Of a stretch of 64,000 nt of DNA, positions 17,968-27,543 are shown one piece after another (within the stretch, counting starts at the first letter, position 1; every line of letters begins with the position of its first letter). The translations under genes were made by a program, and so were the position numbers. The notes beneath the pieces are model-generated. The model had not been told where the DNA came from and made no database searches. It worked only from the letters and a program-made list of their open reading frames with translations. Source of the stretch: an uncultured Flavihumibacter sp. Its GTDB lineage: Bacteria; Bacteroidota; Bacteroidia; Chitinophagales; Chitinophagaceae. The stretch lies in assembly GCA_902168105.1 (NCBI GenBank), contig CABHOY010000020.1, forward strand, positions 1 through 64,000. Reading direction: 5' to 3'.

Positions 17968-19098
17968 ATGGAAAAAAGAATAGTAATAAAAGGAGCATAT
18001 GGAGACGCCAACTTCGGAGATGATGCTTTGATGTGTACTATAGAAAATTTCTTTGTATCAGAAGACCTCGGTCTGAATACGGTTTTTTGTGGGACTACAA
18101 GCGATTATTGTGGACGATTGTTACAGAAGTCCGGATACATAGATATTTCTAAGAATAAAATGCCAGCCGCAGACGTGTTGATCTACGGTGGTGGAACGCA
18201 GTTCTTTTTATTTGATTCCAACAAGGGAAGTTTTTATCTGAAGTTTTTTCTCAAACTGCTGAAGAGTGATCCGAAGCTGCTGTTATTGAAAGTGAAAACC
18301 AAGATTTCGGGAAAACGGACGGTTCCGGCAGAGAAGTATGTCGGCCTCGGTCTTGGCCTGGGCCCCTTCAATCCGGAAAATAACCGGATAGAGTATATAA
18401 AATCTCTCGTGCGGCAGATGGACCTGCTGTTTGTGAGAGATCCGACTTCGCTGTCTTATTGTAAAGATTGGGGATGTCATGATGCAGATGAAGGAGCGGA
18501 TGTATGCTTCTCCAGGTTCATGAATTATGACAAACCCGTTCGTATAAATGGAGCAGATCTTCATATTGGACCCAAACGCCGGAAGATAGGAGTCATAGTA
18601 AGGGACTGGAAATACGAGAATGGCGGCAATGGCTATCAGAAAGTATTGTTGAAGATGATAGATGAATTAAAGAACTCAGACTACGAGTTCACATTTATTG
18701 TTTTCTCTGTGCGCGATAGCAACTGGAAGAAACTACTCGATGAAGGCATGTATCCTTATGTGGAATGGGATCCGTCCACAGGACAGATTGCCGGTTTTAT
18801 GGATACGTTGGATGGATTTGACGGTTTCATTACAGCGAGATATCATGGTGGCGTATTTGCATCTGTTTTAAATAAGCCTGCGGTATGTATTGGTATTGAA
18901 CCCAAACTGAGTATTCTGGCAGAGCAGATAAAGGGCTTCACGCTATGGGATAGTCCATTCAGCGAAGACGACCTTAAACAGGCGATGAAAGTGTTTGATA
19001 ACGAAAACTTTGATTGTTCCGATTCTGTGAATATGTTAAGGGAAAAGGCAGACGCGATGTTTGAATCTTTGCGCACGTATCTGTGCGATTTGCAATAG
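17968..19098 (+). CDS. Polysaccharide pyruvyl transferase family protein
   Basis: A 376-aa protein whose N-terminus, IKGAYGDANFGDDALM, is the hallmark of the pyruvyl transferase (CsaB/WcaK-like) family. A middle VFVRDPTSLSYCKDWG and a late ITARYHGGVFASVLNKPAVCIG complete the pattern. Enzymes of this family transfer pyruvate from phosphoenolpyruvate to form a ketal on a sugar, adding negative charge. The family also includes members of uncertain reaction. It lies within the polysaccharide operon, 25 nt after the acyltransferase. Confidence 0.87.
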   Translation: MEKRIVIKGAYGDANFGDDALMCTIENFFVSEDLGLNTVFCGTTSDYCGRLLQKSGYIDISKNKMPAADVLIYGGGTQFFLFDSNKGSFYLKFFLKLLKSDPKLLLLKVKTKISGKRTVPAEKYVGLGLGLGPFNPENNRIEYIKSLVRQMDLLFVRDPTSLSYCKDWGCHDADEGADVCFSRFMNYDKPVRINGADLHIGPKRRKIGVIVRDWKYENGGNGYQKVLLKMIDELKNSDYEFTFIVFSVRDSNWKKLLDEGMYPYVEWDPSTGQIAGFMDTLDGFDGFITARYHGGVFASVLNKPAVCIGIEPKLSILAEQIKGFTLWDSPFSEDDLKQAMKVFDNENFDCSDSVNMLREKADAMFESLRTYLCDLQ

Positions 19099-19149
19099 CC
19101 CTGGTAAGGAAACGGGAAAATAAGTACAATGATAAAAGTTATAGTATAA

Positions 19150-20280
19150 ATGAAAGTTGAGACGTCATACAATTCTGCTCTTATAATATGCAAGGGTAAT
19201 CCCTCATTTATTGCTCCTGTGTTAAATGTTGTGCTGGGGCTGTCAAAGCTCTATGGAAGCGTAGAATTCATTTGCGGAGATATCAGTAAAGACAGTGAGG
19301 CTTTTCTTTTAGGAGAATGTAAGAATCTTACGATTGAAAACCTGAAGTTGCAAAGTAGAGGAACATCAAAGATCTTATCAATATATTCCTTCAGAAAGAA
19401 GGTATTCCAGATCCTTAATAACAGGCAGCATGATCTTTTGTGGATCGCTACAGGAGATACTGCTATTAGTCTTGGCAGCAAACTGAGAGCGTTCCGGTTT
19501 GTATTCTGCTTATTGGAATTGTACGATAACGTGCCGTTTTATGAGTTTTTGCTCAGGCGACTCTCCCGGTATGCACATAAGATCGTAACCGCAGAATATA
19601 ACAGGTCAGCTATTCTGCGGGTAAGATGGAAGTTGAAGAATACGCCTTATGTGCTACCTAATAAACCATATTTCAAGCCGCGTATAGAAGAAAGTGATCA
19701 TACAGCTGTCAATGGTCCGTTGGTACAAAGGGTGAAGGAAGAGATCAGCAAAGGCAAGAAGGTTATTCTTTATCAGGGTATTATTACAAGGTACCGCAGA
19801 CTGGACACTGTGGCGAAGGCGATCTTTGAAGAAGATTCGAGGTTTGTGTTCCTGATTGTAGGAAAGGATTTTGACTATATAGATGCATTGAAAGAAATCA
19901 ACCCGAACATTATCCATATTCCTTTCATTGATGCTCCATTGCACCTTGAAATTACGAAGCTGGCAGATATCGGTATCGTGGTGTATGATTTTATCGATCT
20001 CAATAATATTTACTGTGCACCCAATAAAATATGGGAGTATGCAATGTTTTCGAAGCCTATGTTATGTAATGACATACCAGGATTGAAATACACGGTCGAG
20101 CATTATAAGGCGGGAATTTGTACAGATTTTAATTGTGTGAACGCAGTGAGAGGAACAATGGATAGAATATTCGCCGACTATGATGAATATGCGTCAAATG
20201 CAGGTGCATTTTATAATAGCATCGACCTGGATTCTATTATAAAGGATATCGTAAGAGAAGACCGGGAAGTGCAGGTGTAA
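19150..20280 (+). CDS. Glycosyltransferase, GT4-like (GT-B fold)
   Basis: A 376-aa cytoplasmic protein. The N-terminal half is divergent, and the C-terminal half has GT-B donor-binding features: KKVILYQGIITRYRRLDTV, HIPFIDAPLHLEI, and CAPNKIWEYAMFSKPMLCND with the acidic Glu that contacts the nucleotide sugar in GT4 enzymes. It should add one sugar to the lipid-linked repeat unit. The donor and linkage cannot be told from sequence. The 51-nt gap from the preceding gene carries no terminator. Confidence 0.85.
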   Translation: MKVETSYNSALIICKGNPSFIAPVLNVVLGLSKLYGSVEFICGDISKDSEAFLLGECKNLTIENLKLQSRGTSKILSIYSFRKKVFQILNNRQHDLLWIATGDTAISLGSKLRAFRFVFCLLELYDNVPFYEFLLRRLSRYAHKIVTAEYNRSAILRVRWKLKNTPYVLPNKPYFKPRIEESDHTAVNGPLVQRVKEEISKGKKVILYQGIITRYRRLDTVAKAIFEEDSRFVFLIVGKDFDYIDALKEINPNIIHIPFIDAPLHLEITKLADIGIVVYDFIDLNNIYCAPNKIWEYAMFSKPMLCNDIPGLKYTVEHYKAGICTDFNCVNAVRGTMDRIFADYDEYASNAGAFYNSIDLDSIIKDIVREDREVQV

Positions 20281-20324
20281 GGGATGGCTGACAGAATTCA
20301 CAGATAATAAGATTAAAATTTAAT

Positions 20325-21581
20325 ATGGCAAAAGCATTAGGTGTCAGAAACTTTGTAAAACGTGGCTTGAATTTCATTTTCCTGTTATTCATGTTTACAA
20401 ACTTCGCGATAAAGTATAAGCACCTTAACTTTATAGACGGAGACATCCTGCTGGTGCCTGTACTAATTGGACTTGTTTTCTTTCTGTTCTTCATGAAAGG
20501 GGAAAAACTCCTCTCCTTGTTTATTCAGTTCCGGCTTTTTGCAGCCCTGGTGATATGTTTTGCAGTATATTATATTTTTTTGGACCCACTGAAGGGGGAG
20601 TCGGCAGTGTACCTTTTTGCCAAGACATCGCTGTTCATCATGTTTGCACTCATAATGTCGCTAAATTCTGACGAGTATAAGCGTAGCTTTTTGAAGGTGA
20701 CAGCGATAATTGTGCTGCTTTCATGTATTTACGGGACCTTCTCTCAAACGGTTGATGCGGAAAATCTCCGGTTAAGTTTTGGATTTGTGAACGTGAACGG
20801 TGCCGGTACGTGCGCTGCTATTTCATTTGGTATTATTTTACAGAATAAATTTTTTCCAAAATACTTCGCGATACCCGCCATGATCTTCCTGGCATATGTC
20901 GTTTTTATGACAGGGTCGAGAGGTGCACTGGTGGTATTGGTAATAGCAGTTTTCTTTTCTGATCTCCGACGGATGCCTATTTACAAATACCTTTTGTTAT
21001 TAGTACCATTGCTTGTGGCCCTTCCTTTTTTGTCCAGATTTGTTCTGCAAACAAACTCTTCAAATTCCGTTGCGAGAATGTTAGGCGGTCTTACAGGTAA
21101 AGAGAGTATGTTCTCTAACAGGGACCATGCTTATACATACGGGATTAAAACTTTTATGGATGAAATCTTTATGGGCCACGGACTGGCAAGATATGGCTGG
21201 ACTGATCCGATATTTAGTGCGGAGGGCCTCAGAGGTAATCCACATAATGGTTATTTGTCTTTGGGTATCATGATGGGCGTTGTCTTTGGACTTGTTTTCA
21301 TTGTTATTTTACTTAGGTACTACGTAGTATATCTATTTGATTTTTTCAGTCACAGAAAGGAGTACCTAAGAACATATTTTTTTATAGCCACAAGCGTAAT
21401 ACTGAACACTTTTGTAGAGTCTTATCTGGTGGGTATCAATGAATTGGTGACAAGTTTGTTCTGGTATTCAATGGCCGTGATCCAATTTGACTATTATTTT
21501 GTGAGCAGGACGCAACCAGTGGCTCTGGCAGGCAGCAAATCAATTCAATTTAATCAAAAAATAAGTGATGAAACTTTTTAA
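20325..21581 (+). CDS. O-antigen ligase/polymerase family protein (Wzy-like)
   Basis: A 418-aa integral membrane protein with about 11 hydrophobic helices. A large periplasmic loop contains the motif RGNPHNGYLSLGIMMG near residue 305, characteristic of the Wzy_C/O-antigen ligase superfamily, and an earlier MTGSRGALVVLVIAVFF resembles the Arg-containing loop of polymerases. Because the locus contains Wzx, Wza and Wzc proteins, a repeat-unit polymerase is expected, and this is the only candidate. Its end overlaps the next gene by 17 nt. Confidence 0.87.
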   Translation: MAKALGVRNFVKRGLNFIFLLFMFTNFAIKYKHLNFIDGDILLVPVLIGLVFFLFFMKGEKLLSLFIQFRLFAALVICFAVYYIFLDPLKGESAVYLFAKTSLFIMFALIMSLNSDEYKRSFLKVTAIIVLLSCIYGTFSQTVDAENLRLSFGFVNVNGAGTCAAISFGIILQNKFFPKYFAIPAMIFLAYVVFMTGSRGALVVLVIAVFFSDLRRMPIYKYLLLLVPLLVALPFLSRFVLQTNSSNSVARMLGGLTGKESMFSNRDHAYTYGIKTFMDEIFMGHGLARYGWTDPIFSAEGLRGNPHNGYLSLGIMMGVVFGLVFIVILLRYYVVYLFDFFSHRKEYLRTYFFIATSVILNTFVESYLVGINELVTSLFWYSMAVIQFDYYFVSRTQPVALAGSKSIQFNQKISDETF

Positions 21582-22098
21582 GCCGTTATTGTATTTCTGC
21601 ATAAGAATATTACCGAGTCTTAAAATGAATAGGATCAAGGTATTTATTTACAGGTTGTTGAACTATGAGTTGGATCCGACGGTAATCATTTCGTCATCTG
21701 CTAAGATAATCGGCAATATAAATGTGAGGGTGGGGCGTCAGACATTTATTGGTCATGAAACGCTTATTATGGGTGGGCTTTCAAATATATCGATCGGCAA
21801 CTACGTGGATATTTCGTCTAGGGTAAATATCGTTACTGGCACTCACGAAGTTGACATGGTAAATATCAGGACAGCAGGTAAAGGAATAGGAATGGATATT
21901 ACCATTGAAGACGGGGCGTGGGTTGGTTTTGGCGTAACGATATTACCGGGAGTTACTATTGGATATAAGTCGATTATCGGCGCAGGATCTGTTGTCGTTG
22001 ACAATATTCCTCCTTATTCCGTTGCGGTCGGCAATCCATGCAAAGTAATAAAACGTTTTAACCCTAAAATTAATACCTGGGAACGGAGTGTAATATGA
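21565..22098 (+). CDS. Hexapeptide-repeat acyltransferase (WcaF/WbbJ-like)
   Basis: A 177-aa left-handed beta-helix protein. The repeats include IISSSAKIIGNINVRVGRQT, ISIGNYVDISSRVNIVTGTH and AWVGFGVTILPGVTIGYKS, with the family-typical PYSVAVGNPCKVIKRF at the end. The His in GTHEVD is the likely catalytic base. It is a second acetyltransferase candidate for the polymer, distinct in sequence from the one at 17388. It overlaps the genes on both sides (17 and 4 nt), indicating tight coupling with the polymerase and the glycosyltransferase. Confidence 0.88.
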   Translation: MMKLFKPLLYFCIRILPSLKMNRIKVFIYRLLNYELDPTVIISSSAKIIGNINVRVGRQTFIGHETLIMGGLSNISIGNYVDISSRVNIVTGTHEVDMVNIRTAGKGIGMDITIEDGAWVGFGVTILPGVTIGYKSIIGAGSVVVDNIPPYSVAVGNPCKVIKRFNPKINTWERSVI

Positions 22099-23201
22099 CA
22101 TATGTTTTTTGGCAGAATATTTTGAGTATACATCAGTCAGCTTTTATCCGGTCCCTGACTTCCGATAGCCGTGTTATCCTGGCAGTTGAGAGGGAGACAG
22201 AGGAAAGAAGGGTAAAAGATGGCTGGGCAGCGCCGGACTTCGGACGTACGGAGGTATATATTACTCCTGCAGATGATTTGGTGGACAAGTTGCTGGCGAT
22301 TGAAGATGCTGTCCATGTTTTTACGGGCATAGGATCTTATGTTTTTGTACATAAGGTGTTTAAGAAGGCTGTGAAACGCAAGCTGCGTATTGGTATCATA
22401 TCAGAGCCTTTTGACTGGCTTGGTATTAAAGGACGCATCAGGTACCTCAGGCTTGCCCTTTTAGGCCGGATATATGGAAGTAGCATAGCGTTTATTTTGG
22501 CTATTGGTCATAGAGGGCGCAGATGCTTTGAGCGCGCAGGATTTGATAAGCATAAGATTTTTGACTGGGGATATTTTACAGAATTTGAGGAGCAGGAGTA
22601 TACCGGAATTGTGCATAATGGAGACGCAGCGGAGAAGGCGAAATTGATCTTTGTGGGCAGAATTACCAGAAACAAAGGTATTCTCGAGTTGGTCAGATTA
22701 TGTAAAACGATGGAGGAAGATTTTCATAGCCTTACGATAATCGGACATGGTGAGCAGGAAGGTGAACTGAAAGACCTGATCGGCAGCTCGGCAAAATTTA
22801 ATTATATGGGAGCACTGCCAAATGAAGAGACACGGAAAAATATCAGCAGGGCTGATATCGCCATTTTGCCAAGTATAGGCAAAGACGGTTGGGGAGCGGT
22901 TGTCAATGAGGCGCTTCTTCTCGGAGTGCCTGTGATCACCAGCGATTACTGCGGCGCATCCGTTTTGTTGGATAATGAGAGGGGAGAGGTATTTCAGGTA
23001 AAGCGCAAGAACCTGGAAGTGGTCATGAAAAAATGGCTTAACAAAGGAATGCCGGAAGCGCATGAAAAAGAAAGGATACGTAAATGGGCGATTGACAATC
23101 TTTCCGGAATGACGGCGGCTGCATACTTTAAAGATATTGTTAATTACTGTTATTCGCGGCAGGCTGAAAGGCCAGTGGCGCCATGGTTTAAAGAACAATG
23201 A
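22095..23201 (+). CDS. Glycosyltransferase family 4 protein
   Basis: A 368-aa GT-B glycosyltransferase. The donor-binding half has LIFVGRITRNKGILELVRL at about residue 200 and DIAILPSIGKDGWGAVVNEA with the conserved E-x7-E type acidic motif near residue 260-275, followed by LLGVPVITSD. The N-terminal acceptor half lacks recognisable motifs. It adds one residue of the repeat unit. The start overlaps the preceding acyltransferase by 4 nt and the next gene starts 1 nt after its stop. Confidence 0.88.
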   Translation: MTYVFWQNILSIHQSAFIRSLTSDSRVILAVERETEERRVKDGWAAPDFGRTEVYITPADDLVDKLLAIEDAVHVFTGIGSYVFVHKVFKKAVKRKLRIGIISEPFDWLGIKGRIRYLRLALLGRIYGSSIAFILAIGHRGRRCFERAGFDKHKIFDWGYFTEFEEQEYTGIVHNGDAAEKAKLIFVGRITRNKGILELVRLCKTMEEDFHSLTIIGHGEQEGELKDLIGSSAKFNYMGALPNEETRKNISRADIAILPSIGKDGWGAVVNEALLLGVPVITSDYCGASVLLDNERGEVFQVKRKNLEVVMKKWLNKGMPEAHEKERIRKWAIDNLSGMTAAAYFKDIVNYCYSRQAERPVAPWFKEQ

Positions 23202-23202
23202 T

Positions 23203-24210
23203 ATGATTTTGATAGATTCAGTTTATGTAAATAACAGCGGGGGAAAGGTATTGCTCGACTATCTCGTTCAAGAGCTGGAGGAAAATGGTCTGAAGCCTTT
23301 TTACCTATTTGATGAGAGATGCCGCGATAGTTTTGCGACTGTTCCTGAGAGTAGAAAAAAATATGTGAAGGCCAGCCTGTTGAAACGGAATCTGTTTTAC
23401 CGGAAGAATAAGGATGTTTTTACAAGGGTTTTGTGTTTTGGTAATATACCGCCTTCCGTACGGCTAAAAGCGACTGTTTTAACTTATCTGCATCAACCGC
23501 TATATTTCGACAGACCGGCAGATATCGGATTGAAAAAACGAGTGGCTTTGCAGTTAAAGGAAAGCATCATCAAATTCTTTATCGGAAATACCCAGTATTG
23601 GGCGGTGCAGTCCGACAATCTTGTACAACTGATGACTAACCGGTGGGGTATTGACAAGCAATATGTCAAGGTCTGGCCTTTCTATCCTCCATTGGATAGC
23701 AATAGCGCCATTGAAAGGAAACAGAACAGGTATTTGTTTGTAAGCGGTGGCAATTCCCATAAGAATCAATTCCGACTTATTGAAGCTTTTTCATCATTCA
23801 GTGAACAGTATCCTGATGCGGAGTTACATCTTACGGTGTCTGAAAAATTTCCTGAAGTGAGAGATCTTATAAAGCTTAAAGTAGAACAAGGTATAAAAAT
23901 TGTTAATCATGGTTTTGTGCCCCGGCAGCAATTGGCGGATCTGTACAAGTCGTCCAGGTTTCTGATCTATCCTTCTTTGGCGGAAAGTTTCGGGCTTGGC
24001 TTAATGGAGGCAATTAATTTGGGTTGTGATGTCATTGCGTCCGATCTTCCATATGTCCATGCCGTTTGTAAGCCGAGTTTGGTTTTCGAACCGCTGGATA
24101 CCTCATCCATAACTGATGCATTACATAAGAGCCAGACAACAAGTCTACCCTCTTCTAAGATTATTGCTAACAACGAAATTAATAACATACTTTCTTTTTT
24201 AAACGTATGA
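23203..24210 (+). CDS. Glycosyltransferase family 4 protein
   Basis: A 335-aa GT4 enzyme from the ATG at 23203, which lies immediately after the preceding stop. An upstream in-frame ATG at 23137 would add 22 residues overlapping the previous gene. Motifs are MILIDSVYVNNSGGKVLLDY at the start, YLFVSGGNSHKNQFRLIEAF as the donor-domain opening, and IYPSLAESFGLGLMEAINLG, the strongest GT4 signature (EX7E). It transfers one sugar of the repeat unit. Its 3' end overlaps the oxidoreductase gene by 4 nt. Confidence 0.88.
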   Translation: MILIDSVYVNNSGGKVLLDYLVQELEENGLKPFYLFDERCRDSFATVPESRKKYVKASLLKRNLFYRKNKDVFTRVLCFGNIPPSVRLKATVLTYLHQPLYFDRPADIGLKKRVALQLKESIIKFFIGNTQYWAVQSDNLVQLMTNRWGIDKQYVKVWPFYPPLDSNSAIERKQNRYLFVSGGNSHKNQFRLIEAFSSFSEQYPDAELHLTVSEKFPEVRDLIKLKVEQGIKIVNHGFVPRQQLADLYKSSRFLIYPSLAESFGLGLMEAINLGCDVIASDLPYVHAVCKPSLVFEPLDTSSITDALHKSQTTSLPSSKIIANNEINNILSFLNV

Positions 24211-26372
24211 AACAACTGATTCAATCATTCAAAACAGGTGAGACAATACTGGAAGAAGTACCTGCTCCACAGATAGCCAGAGGACAGGTGCTGATCAGAA
24301 CAACGAGAAGTCTTGTTTCACTGGGTACTGAAAGGATGTTAGTGGAATTTGGTAAAGCCAACCTTGTACAAAAAGCCAGACAACAGCCGGAGAGAGTAAA
24401 AGAGGTATTGGACAAGATCAGGACCGAGGGACTGATGCCTACCCTGGAAGCTGTATTCAATAAGTTGGCGCAACCGCTTCCATTGGGTTATTGTAATGTG
24501 GGAAGAGTAATCGGTGTGGGAGAAGGCGTTAGTGAATTTAAAACCGGCGACAGGGTCGCGTCCAACGGTCCGCATGCTGAAATTGTATGTGTACCACAGA
24601 ACCTGGTGGCCGCCATTCCTGCAAATGTTTCTGATGATGAAGCGGCATTTACGGTGATCGGTTCTATCGGACTGCAGGGTATCCGCCTTTGTAATCCTAC
24701 ATTGGGAGAAACCATCGTTGTGATAGGATTGGGACTGATCGGTATGATCACTGCCGAACTACTACTGGCGAATGGTTGCAAAGTGATCGGTATTGACCTG
24801 GACGCCGAGAAGATTGCGCTGGCAAGAAAGAAAGGTATTATAGGCCTTAATCCCAGGGAAGGTGCCGATGTGGTTAAATCCGTGCTGGATGAAACGCATG
24901 GAAAAGGTGCAGATGGTGTGATCATTACTGCATCTGCCAAAACAGACGAGATCATTTCACAAGCGGCCAGAATGAGCCGGAAACGGGGAAGGATCATCCT
25001 GGTAGGTGTGATAGGATTAAACATCAGCAGGGCGGAGTTCTATGAAAAAGAACTGACGTTCCAGGTATCCTGTTCTTACGGGCCGGGAAGATATGACGAT
25101 GACTATGAACAGCGGGGTATTGATTATCCGCTGCCTTATGTGAGATGGACAGAGAAGAGGAATTTCGAGGCTATCCTGCAGTCTATTTCTTCCGGAAAAC
25201 TGGATGTGGCATCCCTGATCTCCGAAAGAGTGCCGCTGGATGAATACGATAAAGTATATGGCAGTATTGGTCAAAGCCGTTCAATTGCCTCCATACTTTT
25301 ATACAGGGAGAATCCTGATGAGCAGAAAGTGATCCGTGTAGCATCAGCTGTATCATTTGCAGGAAAGAGAGGCGTATGGGGAATTATCGGCGCCGGTAAT
25401 TTTACCAAAATGACGATGTTACCCGTGCTGGAAAAGGCAAAAGCAGATATAAAATATATTGCCAGTGCAGGCGGTTTGACCGGAACTGCGCTCGCAAAGA
25501 AGCATAAAATTGCCCTTAGTACGACAGACTACCAGGAGATATTAAGAGATAAGGAGACAGACGGGGTAATGATCACAACACGTCATAATACTCACGCTGC
25601 GATGGTGTTGAAGGCGTTAGCTGCTGGGAAACACGTGTTTGTAGAAAAGCCGCTGGCATTGAATGAAGATGAACTGGAACAGATCATTGCTGCATATGAT
25701 GGTTCCGTGTCATTGACAGTAGGTTTTAACAGAAGGTTCTCACCTCATGTACAAAAGGTGAAACAACTCGTTGGTGATACACAGATGAATGTTATTGCTA
25801 CCATGAATGCCGGGGCTATTCCCCCAAATGTATGGGTACATGATATGAAAGTAGGCGGCGGCCGTATAGTGGGAGAAGCTTGTCATTTCATAGACCTCAT
25901 CACTTACCTGACCGGTAGCAGGGTGGTCGCTGTTTGTATGAATGCAATGGGTGTAAACCCTGCAGAGAATACGGATAATGCCTCTATACTGTTGCAATAT
26001 GAAAACGGGTCAACCGGTGTGATCAACTATTTCTCCAATGGCTCAAAAGCATATTCCAAAGAAAGGATAGAAGTGTATTCACAGGAAAGGACTGCTATTA
26101 TCGATAATTATAAACAGACGACGGGTTATGGTTTCAAAGGGTTTTCAAAGCTGAAGACTACAATGGATAAAGGCCACAAAGGGCAGTTCCAGGCGCTGAT
26201 CAATAGTGTAAGAGAGGGAGGTGCACCTTTGATACCGTTCGATGAAATTGTCAATACAACATATGCCAGCTTTGCTGCTATAAAGAGCCTGCAACAAGGC
26301 GGATGGGTAAGGCTGGACCGGGTAAAGGCGGCAGAACCGTCTGTGCCGGAGCCAGTAGCAGTACTTCAATAA
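24207..26372 (+). CDS. Two-domain oxidoreductase: zinc-type alcohol dehydrogenase fused to Gfo/Idh/MocA
   Basis: A 721-aa fusion. Residues about 1-350 form a medium-chain dehydrogenase with nucleotide-binding VIGLGLIGMITAELLLANGC near 172-190. Residues about 385-700 form a Gfo/Idh/MocA dehydrogenase with WGIIGAGNFTKMTMLP and the family EKP motif in GKHVFVEKPLALNEDE. Such fusions occur in bacterial surface-polysaccharide clusters next to heparinase-like genes, as here. They probably oxidise and reduce a sugar or sugar nucleotide at two steps, but the substrate is not established. It overlaps the upstream glycosyltransferase by 4 nt. Confidence 0.9.
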   Translation: MKQLIQSFKTGETILEEVPAPQIARGQVLIRTTRSLVSLGTERMLVEFGKANLVQKARQQPERVKEVLDKIRTEGLMPTLEAVFNKLAQPLPLGYCNVGRVIGVGEGVSEFKTGDRVASNGPHAEIVCVPQNLVAAIPANVSDDEAAFTVIGSIGLQGIRLCNPTLGETIVVIGLGLIGMITAELLLANGCKVIGIDLDAEKIALARKKGIIGLNPREGADVVKSVLDETHGKGADGVIITASAKTDEIISQAARMSRKRGRIILVGVIGLNISRAEFYEKELTFQVSCSYGPGRYDDDYEQRGIDYPLPYVRWTEKRNFEAILQSISSGKLDVASLISERVPLDEYDKVYGSIGQSRSIASILLYRENPDEQKVIRVASAVSFAGKRGVWGIIGAGNFTKMTMLPVLEKAKADIKYIASAGGLTGTALAKKHKIALSTTDYQEILRDKETDGVMITTRHNTHAAMVLKALAAGKHVFVEKPLALNEDELEQIIAAYDGSVSLTVGFNRRFSPHVQKVKQLVGDTQMNVIATMNAGAIPPNVWVHDMKVGGGRIVGEACHFIDLITYLTGSRVVAVCMNAMGVNPAENTDNASILLQYENGSTGVINYFSNGSKAYSKERIEVYSQERTAIIDNYKQTTGYGFKGFSKLKTTMDKGHKGQFQALINSVREGGAPLIPFDEIVNTTYASFAAIKSLQQGGWVRLDRVKAAEPSVPEPVAVLQ

Positions 26373-26424
26373 AAAGTAAGTGTGTTTACGTTGCGTAACT
26401 TTTAATAGAGCTAAACATCAGGGA

Positions 26425-27543
26425 ATGAAAATTACATTAATAGCCGGAGCCAGGCCCAATTTTATGAAAATAGCACCCATTATTGCCGCCATCCAGGTGA
26501 AGCAGCAACAAGGGTATGAAATAAATTACCGGTTGGTGCATACAGGTCAGCACTATGATAAGAATATGAGCCAGTCTTTCTTCGAGCAGCTGGGTATACC
26601 TGAACCGCATGCGAACCTGGAAGCAGGAGGCGGTTCTCAGGCAGAGCAAACTGCCAATATCATGGTGCGTTTCGAAAAGGAACTGACAGAACATCGTTCT
26701 GACCTGGTACTGGTGGTGGGCGATGTGACATCTACGCTCGCCTGTTCGATCGTGGCAAAGAAACTGATGGTGAAAGTAGCGCATGTGGAGGCTGGTATCC
26801 GTTCCGGCGACATTACTATGCCGGAAGAGATCAACAGGATGGTGACAGATGCGATCACAGACTATTTCTTTACAACATCCGATATCGCTAATATCAACCT
26901 GCAACGGGAGGGAAAAACGGATGAACAGATCATCTTTGTGGGTAATACCATGATCGATACCCTGCTGAAACAGCGGAGCCGTTTTGTTGCTCCGGCGATC
27001 TTTGAAAGCGCAGGGCTGAAGCCACGGCAGTATCTCGTAATGACCTTGCACAGGCCAGCGAACGTGGACGGGGAGAAGAACCTGGCGCTGCTGATAAATG
27101 AGATCATGAACAATAGCCACGGACTACCCGTGATCTTCCCTGTGCACCCGCGTACAGCGAGGAATCTGGAAAATATTGGCATCTCCAATCCGAACCTCCA
27201 CCTGGTAGAACCATTGGGATATCTTGAGTTTAATTATCTCGTGGAGAATGCAAAGGCGGTTATTACTGATTCGGGTGGCATTACAGAAGAAACTACCGTA
27301 ATGGGAGTGCCCTGTATGACATTGAGAGATTCCACCGAAAGACCGGAAACATGCACATTGGGCACGAATGAACTGTTAGGTACGGATCCGCGGGCATTAA
27401 AACCTGCGATGGATAAATTATTCAGCGGTGAATGGAAAAAGGGAAGCATTCCGCCTTTATGGGATGGGCATGCAGCAGAGCGTATTATTGAAAAATTAAT
27501 TGAATTGTTCGCTGTTACACAAAAACACAGCGCTGTGATATGA
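26425..27543 (+). CDS. wecB: Second UDP-GlcNAc 2-epimerase family protein
   Basis: A 372-aa protein from the ATG at 26425, where family similarity begins (MKITLIAGARPNFMKIAPII). An upstream ATG at 26380 would add 15 unrelated residues. Conserved motifs are VVGDVTSTLA, VAHVEAGIRS, MPEEINRM and ITDSGGITEETTVMGVPCM. Where the classical enzyme at 14700 has TGHRRENFG, this one has MTLHRPANVD, which places it in a different subfamily. It may act on UDP-GlcNAc or a related diacetamido or 6-deoxy sugar nucleotide made by neighbouring enzymes. It overlaps the heparinase-like gene by 4 nt. Confidence 0.88.
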   Translation: MKITLIAGARPNFMKIAPIIAAIQVKQQQGYEINYRLVHTGQHYDKNMSQSFFEQLGIPEPHANLEAGGGSQAEQTANIMVRFEKELTEHRSDLVLVVGDVTSTLACSIVAKKLMVKVAHVEAGIRSGDITMPEEINRMVTDAITDYFFTTSDIANINLQREGKTDEQIIFVGNTMIDTLLKQRSRFVAPAIFESAGLKPRQYLVMTLHRPANVDGEKNLALLINEIMNNSHGLPVIFPVHPRTARNLENIGISNPNLHLVEPLGYLEFNYLVENAKAVITDSGGITEETTVMGVPCMTLRDSTERPETCTLGTNELLGTDPRALKPAMDKLFSGEWKKGSIPPLWDGHAAERIIEKLIELFAVTQKHSAVI